Part shown: positions 21,842-34,604 of the stretch, one piece after another | How the letters are laid out: every line of letters begins with the position of its first letter | Numbering within the stretch: the first letter of the stretch is position 1 | Source: Gnetum montanum | Lineage: Eukaryota > Streptophyta > Gnetopsida > Gnetales > Gnetaceae | Length of the DNA stretch: 64,000 nt | Assembly: GCA_015680685.1 (NCBI GenBank) | Contig: MNCI01003607.1 | Location: forward strand, 298,029 to 362,028 | Direction of reading: 5' to 3' | Translations under genes and position numbers: made by a program | The notes under the pieces: model-generated | Told to the model about the DNA's origin: nothing | What the model saw: the letters and a program-made list of their open reading frames with translations, nothing else | The model's database searches: none

Positions 21842-24800
21842 AGGAAAAGTTTGGTTATTTATATAATAAGAGGGGTGAATCCCAAATTAGAAAATCATCA
21901 TGGAGGGTAGAAGATCCTCTAACAAAATAGATGAACATTGAAACCATGAAGCTAACTAGGAACCAAACCATTAGAAGGATCATGCATCAACTCCAAGGGG
22001 AGAGAATTCCAATCTCATTTCCAACTAATCAAAAAGCCCAAGGCATTTCTATAGGGCATTGAAACTAAAAATCAAAAAATATTCACATGCAACATCATAA
22101 GGTTCATTGAAAATAGAGGGTATTGATATCTACAAAAGAAAAATAATAGATAGTTTATAGGTGCCACATGAGCTCATCTTGCAATGATTCATGAGTGTTA
22201 AATGTTGTCATCGTGCGTTTTTTTTTTTACATAAGTAAAAGTTGACAAATTCTTTTGAGACACATTTATGAGGAGAGTTTAGGCACTTTTCATCAAAATT
22301 ACAAGCATTCCACTTAATTTAAATCTTTCGGGCAATCTTCATCCATAATGAAATCTTACACAAGTGGTTTTGAATGATGACCCCTTCTATAATAATTCCC
22401 TGATACTAATCCCACAAGATCCTAGTCCACATGTGCATGAATTGACCTACAACCTTTATAAACAAACATTCCTTCAAAAGTTGTGTCGTAATTTCAATCT
22501 CCTTATAGCAAAGGATACACTGGAAGACCATGGTGAAATCCCATCATTGGAGATTTTCCTAAGTGAGCATTACATTATGACCAACAAAAAAGAAAAACGC
22601 TTCACCTTTGGTTAGCAATGTAACCTCCAAATAAGGTCTAATGCCCTCACTTTGGCAAAGGATTACCTATAGAGAAATAAGATCCATTGTTCATGATTTT
22701 TCAAAGCAAAATGCAATGCATCTTCATGGGCTTGATTTGGAGGCCTATGTCTTTTAATGATGTCAATAATTTTTGTGAACTAGCTATGTTTATTATCATC
22801 ATGAAAGACTAAGGGAATTTTCCACTGCCTCCTACTAAACCAATCCTTTACATGCACTCTTAGATCCTAATGCAATAGGGTGACTACTTTAGAAGAAACC
22901 TTTCCAATTATTTTGTGATAAGCTTTTCCTACCAAAATATCTTCCACAAGAATGTCTACTTTCCCAAATTTCCAATGCCCAAGCAACTGAAAGAAAGTTT
23001 AGTCTCTCAAATTAGGCAAGTCCACAAATTAGGATAGCACATCCAAAGATAATTTACCTAATGCTTATCCACTTGGGATCAAATGTCCTAAGCTAGCTTA
23101 CCAAACAAAATGTAAGCTTAACTTCCAAAGCCCACAACCACTTGCATGAACTAAGATGACCACCTTATCCTAAATAATCAAATGAAATTATTGATACTCT
23201 TCCCTACTAGATCAAAGGAAATTCCTTATCATCTAATTAAATTATAATAAAAATTTTGCTAGGGGATTAAAAACTAGCAAACTATAAATGGGAATACTTA
23301 AAAAGACAAATTTAGCTAGAATCTACTTGTAGAAGATAGAGACATACCTCTCCAAAATGCTAGCTTATTTTACATCTTTCCCAACACTCCCTCCCAACTA
23401 TTAGCTAATTTTTGTCCTCATAATAGAGGCTACCCCAGATAGGTAGTTACAAGCAAGCCAAAAATACACACAAAAATATGTTTGATACACTCAAATCTTT
23501 CTATCAAGCATCCCATATTGAAAAGCTCTATCTTGTTCTAATTGACTTCAAGTCGTATTAAATGACAAGATCCATCCAATGCCTACATCACCTTTCTAGC
23601 CTCAAGGACAAATGTCGTAAAAAAATCATCATGTCATTTACATACCAAAGAGTACAAAGGTTTTAGGAAAATAGGGATGTAAAATTCAACTTTCTAATCC
23701 ATCTACAAAGGTTATCAGCAACAATAGCAAAGAGATGTGATGATAAAGGGTTACCTTGTCAAAGACCCTCCTCTAGGAAAAATTGTTAAGATATTTATCC
23801 ATTTAAAGAAACTTGAAATCTAACTATAGAGAGCATGAACTTGATCATCTCATAAAACCCTCTACAAAACCTTAACTCCTAAAGGATAAAAAGTAAGACA
23901 TCCTAGTCCACCTTATAATATGTTGTTGATAAATCAAATCTCCTTTTTTTGAATGTAAGCCTAATGTAAAGCCTCATTTGCTGCAATGACACTACCAATA
24001 ATATTCCTCTTAGGGATGAATCCCAATTAATCTACCTCCATGATATTGAATAGCAAGGACTTTAGGCAATTCACCAAAACCTTGAAAAAAATTTTATAAA
24101 AACTAGTGCAAAGACTAATAGGCCTATGATCCCCTATGGATTGTACCTCCTCCTTGGATAATAAGACAATGAAGGTATTATTCTAGGTTTTGGAAAAAGT
24201 ACCATACTTAAATCCTATGCAATCAAGACCCTAAAAATCCCCTCTAATGACATCCTAATTGGCTTTGATACATTTAAAGTTCCAAACATTATGCCTAGAC
24301 ATCTTATGATTTGATGCCTCAGCCACCACTGAATGAATCTTCTTTCTAGAGGATCTTCCTTTTAAGAACTCATTATCAATAGGGTAAACCAACTAGGGGA
24401 TCATGCCTTTCAGCAATCCAAGTTTAACCCTAGAGATCCTAGAGATCACAACCTAGAGATCCTCTTAAGCATCTGGATAGAATTTGATCAAGGACCTCTT
24501 TTGATTTCTTCTATTTGAAATCATATGTAAGTCAGCAAAATTTTGATATCATTCCTTGAGCCACCTCTTCTTGAAGTACTATTTCCAATAGACATGCTTC
24601 TAATGAGCCAACATTCTCACCTATTTCTCTATCACTACTAGATCTTGCATAATGGAGTTCCACTCTAGTAATGAATTTGCCTATCCTTGGATCTAGTCCA
24701 TCTTCTCAAAAGAAGCTCACACAATTGGGAGTCATGTTTGTCTCTATTTTTGAGAGCAATATCATTGAAACATTGCAAGTTTCTTCAATACTCCATGAGA

Positions 24801-26620
24801 TCTAGGAATAACCACCTCCATGTTCCAAATCTACACTAGATCAATCTGAAAGCATTCCTTAGAAAACCAAACATTCTCAAATTTAAAACCTAATCAATGA
24901 GAAATTCTATTTTTCTATTCATAGAGGATGGGTTTGTGATCTAAAAAAATCCATGGCATGGCCTTACCAACTAGGTGGTGAGCAATCCAACATGATCTAA
25001 GAAAAAAATTGGTGAAGATAAGATGTTGTCCATGTGTTTTTAGGTATTGGTCATTTATAGGTGAAACAATAGAGGGAAATCCTAAGCTCCACCAAATTTC
25101 CAATATACTCTAGGTCATCAAAGAAAAGACTCTTCATGTTCTAAACTAATGAACTAGACCTTTCCTCTTGTTGTCTTGTAAAATTCCAATCAATAGCCCA
25201 ATCATTCTTAGCTCCAAGCTCTAGTACCCTCATTTTAAACTCCTGTCACTAGTAGTTAATAACATGATCATAGACATTCAAATATTTAATCCTTTTCCCA
25301 TGATAGCAACCATATTAGAAGAAAAAATCCTATCCTAAACAGTTAGATTATTTCACAAAAGATAACCAATCTTCTACTAAAATCTTGAGCTGAAACCTCA
25401 AACCTTGCCCACCTAGGCTAGTAATCCTATAAAAAAGCTTATAATTTTGTCTCCTAAAGAAAAGCAACATCCATAATATTTTCTTGCAATGTTGTTTTCA
25501 AAAATCAAGTTTTCTCTAATCCCCAAAGACTAATACAATTCCAAGATAAGATAATCATATTATTGAAAACATCTGGATGATGCTATTCACTATCATATCT
25601 TATTCCACTAATGAATTTAGTACTAGCACCAAAGTTGCCTTTTCTTCTTTGCTATGATTATCCCTAAACAAAATATCCAGTGTTCCTTGTCATCCATCAA
25701 CAATATCATGAATAGTTTTCTTTCTTCAATTTTCCATACTTAACACTTGACCTAACCCTTTTCCTTTTGGACCATCCAAGAGCAAGAGCAAGAGGTTTTG
25801 GCCATTACTTTCTAAGCACACTTGAAAGATGAATGAACTCTAGTGTAGTTACTTTTGCTAGCCATGTTGTGCCTCTTTATCATCCTATTTTGCAGCTATC
25901 TCGATTTTTCTTTATTAGTCTCCTATAACACTTAAGTTTTTCTTGTTTGGATGATTAATTACCAACCCTCTAAGTTATCAACCTTGGCTTTTTTCTTATT
26001 TTTCCCTCTAGCCTACTGAAAGAAGGTCACATGCCCCACCTTTAGCCTCAATGTGTCTACCAACCCTTCTTGGACTAAAGTTGTAGCCTATGGAGATTGG
26101 TTTGATCCTTTTTTCCTATCATTATCAATGTACTTATCCACAAGGGCTTTTTGAGTAGCTCTAGCATCTAAGCTAGTCTTTGGCCTAGGTGAAACCCCTT
26201 CCTTCTACCTATCCTACTTCAGTTTCCTAACCTGCATGTTCTGTGGGCATTGGATTGAGATATGTCCCCACTTAACACAGATCCTACAAACATTCCTATC
26301 TTGATAGTATATATATGGCTTCTTTTACACATTTGATTCTTTAACTCATCAAAAAACAAAACCAAAGAGAGTTAGTAATAAAGGGCATCAATGCATCTCT
26401 CCAATTTAGCTCCACAATTATAAATTATCCTTAACTTCTTATCTTTGAGCTCAATTATGAAATCTTTATCTAGTTTTTGCATTACTACCATCAATTATAT
26501 AAGGAGGCCTAATTTATTTCAGCATAAGCACAAAATTTTATAAATCACTAAATCATATAATTTTGCAAAGTTAACAAAGATAATAAACAATTTTTGTAGT
26601 TTTGGTTGTAACTTCTAATG
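21842..26620 (-). pseudogene. L1-type LINE remnant with ORF1 zinc knuckle, endonuclease and RT
   Basis: On minus, ORF1 shows a canonical CX2CX4HX4C knuckle, CRICVKWGHISIQC (26288-26247). ORF2 starts near 25550 with a SWNC-like motif and NIMDVAFL*ETKL (the LQETKL endonuclease motif) near 25440. FLDHKPI follows near 24930. The RT shows LQQGNPLSSHLFAIVAD near 23760-23700 and an active-site remnant YVND near 23645. An A-run (minus) near 21842-21832 marks the 3' end. The many stops show an old copy. Confidence 0.75.
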
Positions 26621-26704
26621 AAACATCAACTTTCTTATGTCAGAAAGCTTAAGGCTAAGACGATGTTTTGTTGGGAAATACTAACATAGCTCTTTCCTTA
26701 GAAC

Positions 26705-27524
26705 TGATGAAATCAAGTTCTCAACATTGTATTAACCCATATACATCAATGCAACTATGTTGACATAGCTATAACATTGTTGCATCTAGTGCATTGAGAC
26801 AAATGTGATGATGCAAATCATCAGTTTGCTTATATATATAAGTGACTCATGGTACAAAAGCTCTATCAATTTTATTTCTTAAACTATAATTGTCAATAAG
26901 TGCTCACAAAATGTATCTGAGTTAGTTGTGCAAAGTCTTTATTTGAGTGGTTATGCTTAGATGTATCCATGAATGGTAATAAAGGCTAAGATTGATTCAT
27001 TTACATCACAATACAACTTATATTAAATTTACTTTCTTACATCTATTTTCCCATGTTTAGTATTTCTTTTCTAACATAGCATTTATATTTTCATGTGCAT
27101 TAATCATGGCAGAATGAGCACAATACAATCTTGAGCATGGTAGACACTTGGTATGCTTAGCAATGCATTAGTTTAGTAATTTTAGCATTTAGTTTAAATA
27201 TCCAAGAACATGACTAAAGCTCATAGAAGAGATACTTATCATTTGTAGGATAGATTAGGATTTATTTTCTTGTCTTTGGTAGTTAGTTATTACTTAAATA
27301 TAATTTTATTATTTTATATAGGATCAAACCATGGCCATGTGCCTCAGTCACATTTAACAATACAATCTAAGTCGATTACCAACATGACTAGAAAGACAAT
27401 GATTTGATTTGAATCCATGCTACTCCTATATGTATAACCTATTCCTTCCATGGACTATGACACAATTTACCATAATGCTTAAAGACTGTATGGATGGGAG
27501 TTGGGCATAGTAGCTACTCATCCA
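26705..27524 (+). repeat. 5' LTR of a plus-strand element of the same superfamily
   Basis: It starts TGATGAAATC and ends ACTCATCCA. It has a TATA-like TTATATATATAAGTGAC near 26831 and blocks CTTTATTTGAGTG and GGTAATAAAGGCTAAGA that align with the LTR at 20117-20994 read in reverse. The U3 resembles that of the 56.1-kb LTR (TGATGAAGTATAAG, CATCAATGCA) more than the GATATC type. Confidence 0.7.
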
Positions 27525-27541
27525 TGGTGTTGTTGCTAAGA
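27525..27541 (+). promoter_or_regulatory. Decayed tRNA-Asp primer-binding site
   Basis: It follows the LTR directly and reads TGGTGTTGTTGCTAAGA. All differences from TGGCGCCGTTGCCGGGG are C-to-T or G-to-A, as expected from decay of methylated cytosines. Confidence 0.6.
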
Positions 27542-27799
27542 AGGTGTTAGATGTTTAGAAAGAGTTGTGATTATGCATGATTATTGTAGTTTTTAATAAC
27601 AATTTATGTTTCTTATATTATTATTATATTGTTTAAAGTACATACATCATCAATTATTAATAGGGCTACCTTTTATAGGTCTAAAAGCCCATAATCACCT
27701 AACAATAGAGACAGGAACCTAATCTATGGACTTTGAAACATGGCAGTTTATCCAGAAAATCTAAATCACATATATTTACTATGATGCATTCTATCCAAA

Positions 27800-29310
27800 C
27801 TTTGCATTTATCTTTCACCAACATGAATAGCTTTAATGGAGAGACCATAAGGAAATTGTTGTTCAAGTTCTTGATAGAGAAGCTTCATCCATGCTACAAG
27901 ATGTCATAACCGAGGCTTATTCAAGCCATGTAGTAAAAGGCTACTACATTGATAAGAAGATGATGAGATCTTAATAAACTAATCATGCTCAACACAACAC
28001 AAATTAATAACATGAATAGCAACATTAGTGTAGTAAGGGTAATTATAATCTTCCATTAGGAATGGAATCTAAGCAAGCAAAGGATGAGGCCTATAGAACC
28101 TACAAGGAGAAATGATCAATTCTTTCTACATTGATTCCATGTAATACTAAGCAAACCATATTTAAAATAAGGAGGAGCTTCAGACCACCATCATATGATC
28201 CTTGGTAAGAATGCATCCTACTAAAGATAAAGAGGATTAAGAACTTAGGGAATCCTACAAGCAAGCAAAGCATGGGGAGAGATCATAGAGAAATGCAAAG
28301 CCAACACACTAACTCTAATGACTCAAATACTATGATAGAAAAAGGGTGAAATGTAATCTAAGAAGAAGAACAAATAGATGGGACCAAAATGAAATAGAAC
28401 AAGAGCATGATGATGATCCTAATAAGCCAAAATCAAAGATAGAAATTGCCATGCCTAACAATGAGAATGAACCATTGTTGGTTACATGAAGCATGCTTTA
28501 CATCAAAGAAGTTATGCACATTCTGGCTAAACATTAGTGTCAGAATCACAATAAGAGGATTGACATGCATAATATGTCACGAATCTAGGGATGCTACAAT
28601 GTTAATCTACATAATCAACTACAAATCTTTCATGATGCCTATGACCTACAAAACGTTAAGAATAAATAGCCAAAATTTAAAGTTGTTCTCTCACACCTTG
28701 ACCAAGAAAGCAATGAGCTAGTACTCATTATTGGACCAAACTCAATTCACAAATGGAGTACAATGTTGAAGGTGTTCAATAATAAGTAGCAAACATATAC
28801 AAGAATGTTCAATTAGATGCAAGACAATCATGAATCATTAGATGTCACATTGGGTAGATATTACACTCTACTTCACATGTTCCCAAATCATGACTTCTCC
28901 CAAAAAGAACACCTCTATCACATTATCAATGGACTAAGAAACAAAAATCATGAGCCTCCTAGGGTCAATGATAAAGGAAAATTGTCAAAATTAAAAGCCC
29001 ATCGTATCCATAATATTATAAATCAGGAAGCAATGAATAAATAAGAGCTCCATAAGAGAGAAGATGCAAAGAAATATAATAGAAACCCATCTCTCAATAA
29101 TTAAGAGGTAAAAATCTATGAAATTTAAGAGGTGAATATAATCTAGGAGATGGTGTAGTAGAAGATGTTGCCAATTCAAAGTTTATTTTCAAAAATAATA
29201 GCAACAATCAAAGAAATATGGGATGCTATTAATGAAAAAATTTTGACCATATTAAAAATAATGGTGAGAAAAATGAACAAGAAAAATTAACAAAATCCAA
29301 ATAAGAGCTC

Positions 29311-29379
<69 letters not shown>

Positions 29380-29720
29380 AGGACAAGTTCAAGCCAAAAG
29401 GCAAAGTAGAAACTAATTAGAAAGTACTTGCTTTAGGGATAGAGACTGATAATGGCTATGACTATTACCAATACAAACATGAGGATGCTTGCCCTATTAT
29501 GTTGCAAACGATCACAACTATATAGGAATTAGGTATCTATGTTTAGAATTCAAATTTTGTTAAAAAGCATATGCTAGAAAGGTTTCCATATCCACAAAGT
29601 AATTACAAATAGACCTTATAATATTTAAGAGGAGCAGCACCTTAGCCACAAAGGCAATAGTAGCAAAACTAGCAAAATCCACAATCATGGGGATGTCATC
29701 ACCAAACTAACAATACCCAT
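27800..29720 (+). pseudogene. gag remnant of the plus-strand LTR element
   Basis: WSTMLKVFNNK near 28765 and NHESLDVTLGRYYTLLHMFP near 28826 match the gag core of the 16.8-20 kb element (ETLDVVMGRYYSLLHK). A knuckle remnant reading YDYYQYKHEDACP lies at about 29458-29496, with both first cysteines lost, where the other copy has CTVCQYEHFEGCC. A Gln/Pro-rich tail follows. A long A-tract interrupts the Lys-rich region before the knuckle. Stops and shifts occur throughout. No matching 3' LTR lies downstream in the window. Confidence 0.7.
29313..29377 (+). repeat. Long poly(A) tract inside gag
   Basis: 33 A, then CC, then 30 A. It falls in the Lys-codon-rich stretch corresponding to KMKKKEF in the other gag copy. 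It is not at the end of a transcript-like unit. Confidence 0.85.
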
Positions 29721-30940
29721 ACCACCAATAGTGCATCAAAGATATGCAAATATTTTTAAAAAATCATAACTTAGTTATCCAATTAGACCATTAGCATTTA
29801 GATAATCTACTATGTCCAAATTACATCATATATACAACAAATTACATAACTCTAACAAATCTTTAAATGTCCCAAAACAAGTCTAGCAAGTTTTTTAATC
29901 ATGCTCAATAATCTTACCACCCAACCACCAACACTTGAACTAGCAAGATCTACATAAAACATATGTCAAAAGGATTACAATACCTTCTTGTAGAAGAATC
30001 CACATCAATGCCACCTAAAATAGGCACTAGAAGGATCAATCCTACAATCACATAACACAAGTTAATATTCAAAAGTACAATCAATCTCAATAGATTACTA
30101 CTGAATATTCAAATGATCATAGGATTAATACTATCTAATACTTGACATCTACTATGATGCCAACATTAGACACTATCACTCTAAGCTTGGCTACAATGAT
30201 GATAGCAATGGAAACCAACATTAATGCCATAAGCATTCTAACATTCTAGCTTTTAATTGTAAATCCAAATCAATAAATGACATCTAATCTGACTCTAAAG
30301 TTAATATAAATAATATCAATATCTAAGTCAATAATAGATGATAATTCTAACTGCTAATACCTAGCTATTCAAATCTTGTTAAAAGATCCTACCAATTGAT
30401 CTATGACACAACGAATGATACAACAAAAAGGATATTAGAAATCATTATAACAACTTAAACCCCACCAATACATCACATAACAAATAATATAAGAAAGCGA
30501 AAATATCAAAAGTGTACCAAGTAACTTCACTAAGTTGTTCAACATGGTACCTTGCATTCCATACTATAGTTTATGTTACAACATCAAATAACATGATTAA
30601 ATAATAATCCAAAATTATCATATATGACAAAGATATTATGAAAACTATTTCATTGGTGAAATCTCTCAAGTGGCAAAGCAACATAATCATATCCCACACT
30701 ATAGCTTTGCTACATTTAGTGTGCAATATTAAATTTCAAAATAGAAGATGAAACATCATTTTTCTAGCTTTTCAAGTTTGTCACAAGTCCATATAATGAC
30801 TTGCAATAGTCATCACAACTACCAATAACTTTTTCTTGTCAAACAAGGGTATTAATGCCCATGCTTAGAAATTACAAAATTAATATGACACAAAAGTCTA
30901 ACAAGACTGATACAAATGATACCATGTATACAGTTTTTAC
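29721..30940. other. AT-rich interval, nothing assigned
   Basis: Possibly the decayed downstream part of the plus-strand LTR element; no protease or RT motif was seen. Confidence 0.3.
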
Positions 30941-31340
30941 TATACATGTGATTTTACTAAAACATGTTATGATATGTATTATGTTGAACTAAGAGTAAAC
31001 TTTTTTATTTATGTCCACTAAGACCCCTTAGATCTATTGGACTAGTTTCAAAAAAAAATTTATGGATTTTTTTTTTCAGTTTATAACTCAATGTTGCCTA
31101 GTGATACTCACACCAATGTTGTTTTAAAATGTGATGATGATATACATGTGATTTTCTTGGAAGATGTTATAGTATGTATTATGCTAAACTAAAATTGAAA
31201 TTTGTTATATACATCCATTGAGACCTCTTAGATCTATCAGGCTAGTTTTAGAAGTCCTTTAACAATTTTTTTTTCGCACTTTATACCTCAGTGCTACCTA
31301 ATGATACTCATACCTTCCATGTCATGATGTTGTTTTAAAA
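30941..31340. repeat. 200-bp diverged tandem duplication
   Basis: Unit 1 begins TATACATGTGATTTTAC at 30941 and unit 2 TATACATGTGATTTTCT at 31141. Both contain (C/T)CACT(A/G)AGACC, TTAGATCTAT and a SINE-like TTTATA(A/C)CTCA(A/G)TG(T/C)T segment. The repeat is old, about 80% alike by eye. Confidence 0.6.
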
Positions 31341-31795
31341 TGCAATAATGATATTGAAATTTGATACAATTTTTAAAGTTTAATTTTAAACATTAAAATT
31401 CATGGATATAAGATGCTCAAAGTTTAATTGATTAAAAACAAAGTATTTGGCATCAAATGTGATCTTACCCCAATAAAAGGAAGGTGAGTATTACACGAGA
31501 GCAAAGTGAAGATTTAGAAGATATGGATGAGATTTCAATTTAAACTATCTTTTTTGAGAATTTGGAGGAAATAATTTCTTTAAATATTTGTATTAGTCAT
31601 TTAGATTGAACACTTCACCAACACAATGTAAGCAATTAAGGGAAAAATTTTGAAAAGTTTCCCACTATCAAGCATTACTCAACATCCATTTTTTAACAAT
31701 GGCAACTTAATTCACATCATGTATTATGATACCTTTCCACAAAAGGTAAAACATGATTAACATTACTTTAACCTCACCATAAAAATATAGCTCAA

Positions 31796-31948
31796 ATGGT
31801 ATCCGTAACTCTTGTTGTTGTTACAAAACACTTCAAGGAATGCAAATTTGCATCTCGTTTGGCAGTAAAAGTATGTAGAAAGAATGTTGAGATTGTAGAA
31901 AGCTTCAATACTATCAATCAGCGAAATGTTGGCCAAGAGATACAATGA
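31796..31948 (+). CDS. 50-codon ORF, doubtful
   Basis: ATG to TGA encoding 50 residues, including VTLVVVTKHFKECKF and CRKNVEIVESFN. Its composition looks protein-like, but there is no recognised family, conserved context or splice support. It lies in a relatively element-poor stretch. Confidence 0.15.
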   Translation: MVSVTLVVVTKHFKECKFASRLAVKVCRKNVEIVESFNTINQRNVGQEIQ

Positions 31949-32155
31949 ATGCTTCTAATAATATTTTTATGCACCGTTTTATTCATTTCATTCTTTCTTT
32001 GCACACCAATGACCCAAAACGAAAGCACTCATCAAATATAGCCTTTCAGTACTGCTGCTGCTGCAAGGCTGCTGCTGCAAGGCTTTTCCGTTGCATCCAA
32101 CAACGCAGAACACATTCTAACAAAGACAACACTATGGGACGGTATGTATGGTGTG

Positions 32156-32798
32156 CAGGGTTGGAAATTGACAGCCAGGGTGCCTGTGATAGGAAATTCG
32201 CTATACGGTTGTATTTAAAAATTATCTTTCAGTTTAAACAAAATATATCACAATACGGTTGTATTTAAAAATTATCTTTCAGTTTAAACAAAATATATCA
32301 CAATAAAAAAGAACAACGAGAAGATAATGCTGAAGTTGATAAAATAAAAGTGAAAATACATTAAATTAAGAAAAATTATCTATATTTCTGTAATGATACA
32401 TTGGATTTCAGAATATATGATTAAACTGTAGCAAAAAAATTAAAATGGATCTCAAAACCAAGAAAATAAAGATAAGGTCGTAAGATTAAAAGAAAATTTT
32501 AAACATTCTTAACTATTTAAAAGAATAAAGGTGAAAACATGTTAAATGAAGAAAAATCATTTTAAACTTCTCATTGCATAGGTTGAATGGGCAACAACAC
32601 CTTAAATTTCAAAATATATAATAAAATTAAAATAGCAACAATAGTAAAACCAAACTTATAACCACTCCTCTATTACACTTTGTAAATCGCAGGCATGTTT
32701 GAAAAATACAGATTTTAAGATACTGTTAAAAAATTTTAAACTTTTTTTATGCCAAAAATATCTAAATAGAGGCATACGGGCATCAATTTCCAGCCCTG
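32156..32798 (+). mobile_element. hAT-like non-autonomous DNA transposon (MITE)
   Basis: Terminal inverted repeats CAGGGTTGGAAATTGA (left) and CAGGGCTGGAAATTGA (right, read on minus) differ at one of 16 positions. The flanks ATGGTGTG (32148-32155) and ATGATGTG (32799-32806) match at 7 of 8 bases, the size of a hAT target duplication. The 643-bp interior is AT-rich without a transposase. CAGGG ends are typical of hAT elements. Confidence 0.75.
32205..32304 (+). repeat. Exact 2 x 50 bp tandem duplication
   Basis: 32205-32254 and 32255-32304 are identical (ACGGTTGTATTTAAAAATTA...), inside the hAT-like element near its left end. Perfect identity indicates a recent event. Confidence 0.9.
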
Positions 32799-32806
32799 AT
32801 GATGTG

Positions 32807-34140
32807 ATATATGACTTTGGGCTGTGGTATCATTGGTGTCAATCATGTCAATTTGACAACTCTTGTAGCAGTCCTATCACTTTTTTGATTTCCAAGCAGA
32901 AGCATTAATACCCTGTTCATTCAGACTTGCTAACATGATTGTTGGTGGCGTATGTGGTGACCCATAGAATAAATTGCAATGCAACCACAACAGACTCACA
33001 AGATGTGTTGAAAAACACCACACTACGTTTTTGCCAAAGAAGAATGCATAAGAGTGACATTAAGCTGCCGAACACCAGAAATACCTATCCAAAATACAGG
33101 TTCAATACATCTATTGATGTCAAAATCAGACCATTTGCCTTACCTTAACTGTAACACCGTGTGATGAACAGCTGCTATTACAACCCAATTTTCATTTGGC
33201 CCATGGTTTTGTTTTTAGCACAAAGTTTCCTCTTTGGTTTCACTCTCGTTTTCCAGTAATTTGTGAGGAAAAGATAACTGTTTTTCAAATTTTTGGGTTC
33301 CATTTTTGGCAAATGCTCCAATGCCATCATTTGTCATTAAGCATATGCTGTATACTTGTAAAATTTCAATAAAGTTAGCACATGCATTATTGGAAACTTC
33401 TAGTATAAATTTCTAGTATTGCCATGAAATAAAACACAAGATGGCAAAAATCCCCAACTCTAACTGCTCTTTTAAAAAATAACAGAATTTGTTGAACAGT
33501 TACACAACCTCAACACATTTTTGGAAAAAGTTGAAAATATCATTAATATAATACCCCAAGCATATAGGGTTAATTTGAAAGAAAACAATAAACCAATTAT
33601 AATTCATTTAATGTAAGCCAAAGATGGGCAAAATAACAAAATATGTTCTTCATCATTAATGCTTTATTTGCACAGTAGGAAAATACAATTTTCTCTTGGC
33701 AAATTGGTCCAAGCTATCTCAACAAGGAGATAAGGAGATGATGCAAGCTCATTCTTGCTGTAGCAATTTGATTCCTTAAATATATAGAAATCGCTGAGAA
33801 TAAATACTTTTGAGTCATAGATAACAAACCTCCTTTAACAAATGTAAATAAAAATACCTTTTCTTCTTACTTATTTAAATAAACTTTAGCCAAAGACTTT
33901 TTCTTACATGGTCTTCTAAAAAAGCCTTTAATCCTCTATTACAATATTTCATGACCAAAGCCATAATTTTCTTGGATGCAACCATCCATTTTCTTACATC
34001 GCATTCATGATCTCCTTAGCATAATTAATCTCTTTGATGTGACTTAACTTTTGAATATAAGCAATAAATTAACAAAGAAATTATTTTAAATTGAAATTTA
34101 CATACAAGAAACTATTTTTGAACATACTCTAATTTTCCCA
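32807..34140. other. Element-poor AT-rich region, nothing assigned
   Basis: Several short frames exist on both strands (for example about 32939-33148) but none has a recognisable motif or splice context. Confidence 0.3.
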
Positions 34141-34604
34141 TAATATGTGAAAAGAGAAGATCCTATGCAACACACCCATATAATAATACAAGTTAGAAAA
34201 AACTACGAAAAATTTTCTTTCTAATTTCTTTGTTGCTGCAATTATTTTTAAGAGCAAAGAAAACTCACATACCACTTAACACCCTTAAGCAATAAAGGTA
34301 TTCCAACTACGGGCAACTTCAACTCCCAAATATTTATAAGATTCACATATGTCAAGTCATTTTCCCCCAAAAAAAATTGTAATTCCTATTTTCCATACTA
34401 CAAACTAGAATTTTAATCTTATCATTATTAACTTTCATGCAGATATTGAACCAACTTTTAAGGAGTATATGTGAATACCTCATTTGCTACCGTAAAAACC
34501 GTCCGCTCTTTGGCAGAAACAAGGAAAAAATTGCTTTCATTATTATAACATGTGCATACGCAGAACAGATGAAATCGTGATATTTTTCTTAAAATAGGAT
34601 TTCA
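34141..34604 (-). other. Probable 3' UTR / downstream region of the nucleotidyltransferase gene
   Basis: About 460 bases follow the stop codon of exon 14. They are AT-rich with no coding signal. I cannot place the polyadenylation site with confidence; a minus-strand AATAAA occurs further down near 33662. Confidence 0.35.

Noticed and set aside
29281-29400. Poly(A) tract as the 3' end of a retroposed gene
   Set aside because: The gag reading resumes after it, with the knuckle remnant about 80 bases downstream.
31945-32268. A 107-codon plus-strand frame with Cys- and Ala-rich repeats
   Set aside because: The repeats come from a short GCTGCTGCTGCAAG microsatellite, and the frame runs into the hAT-like element; no family or splice support.
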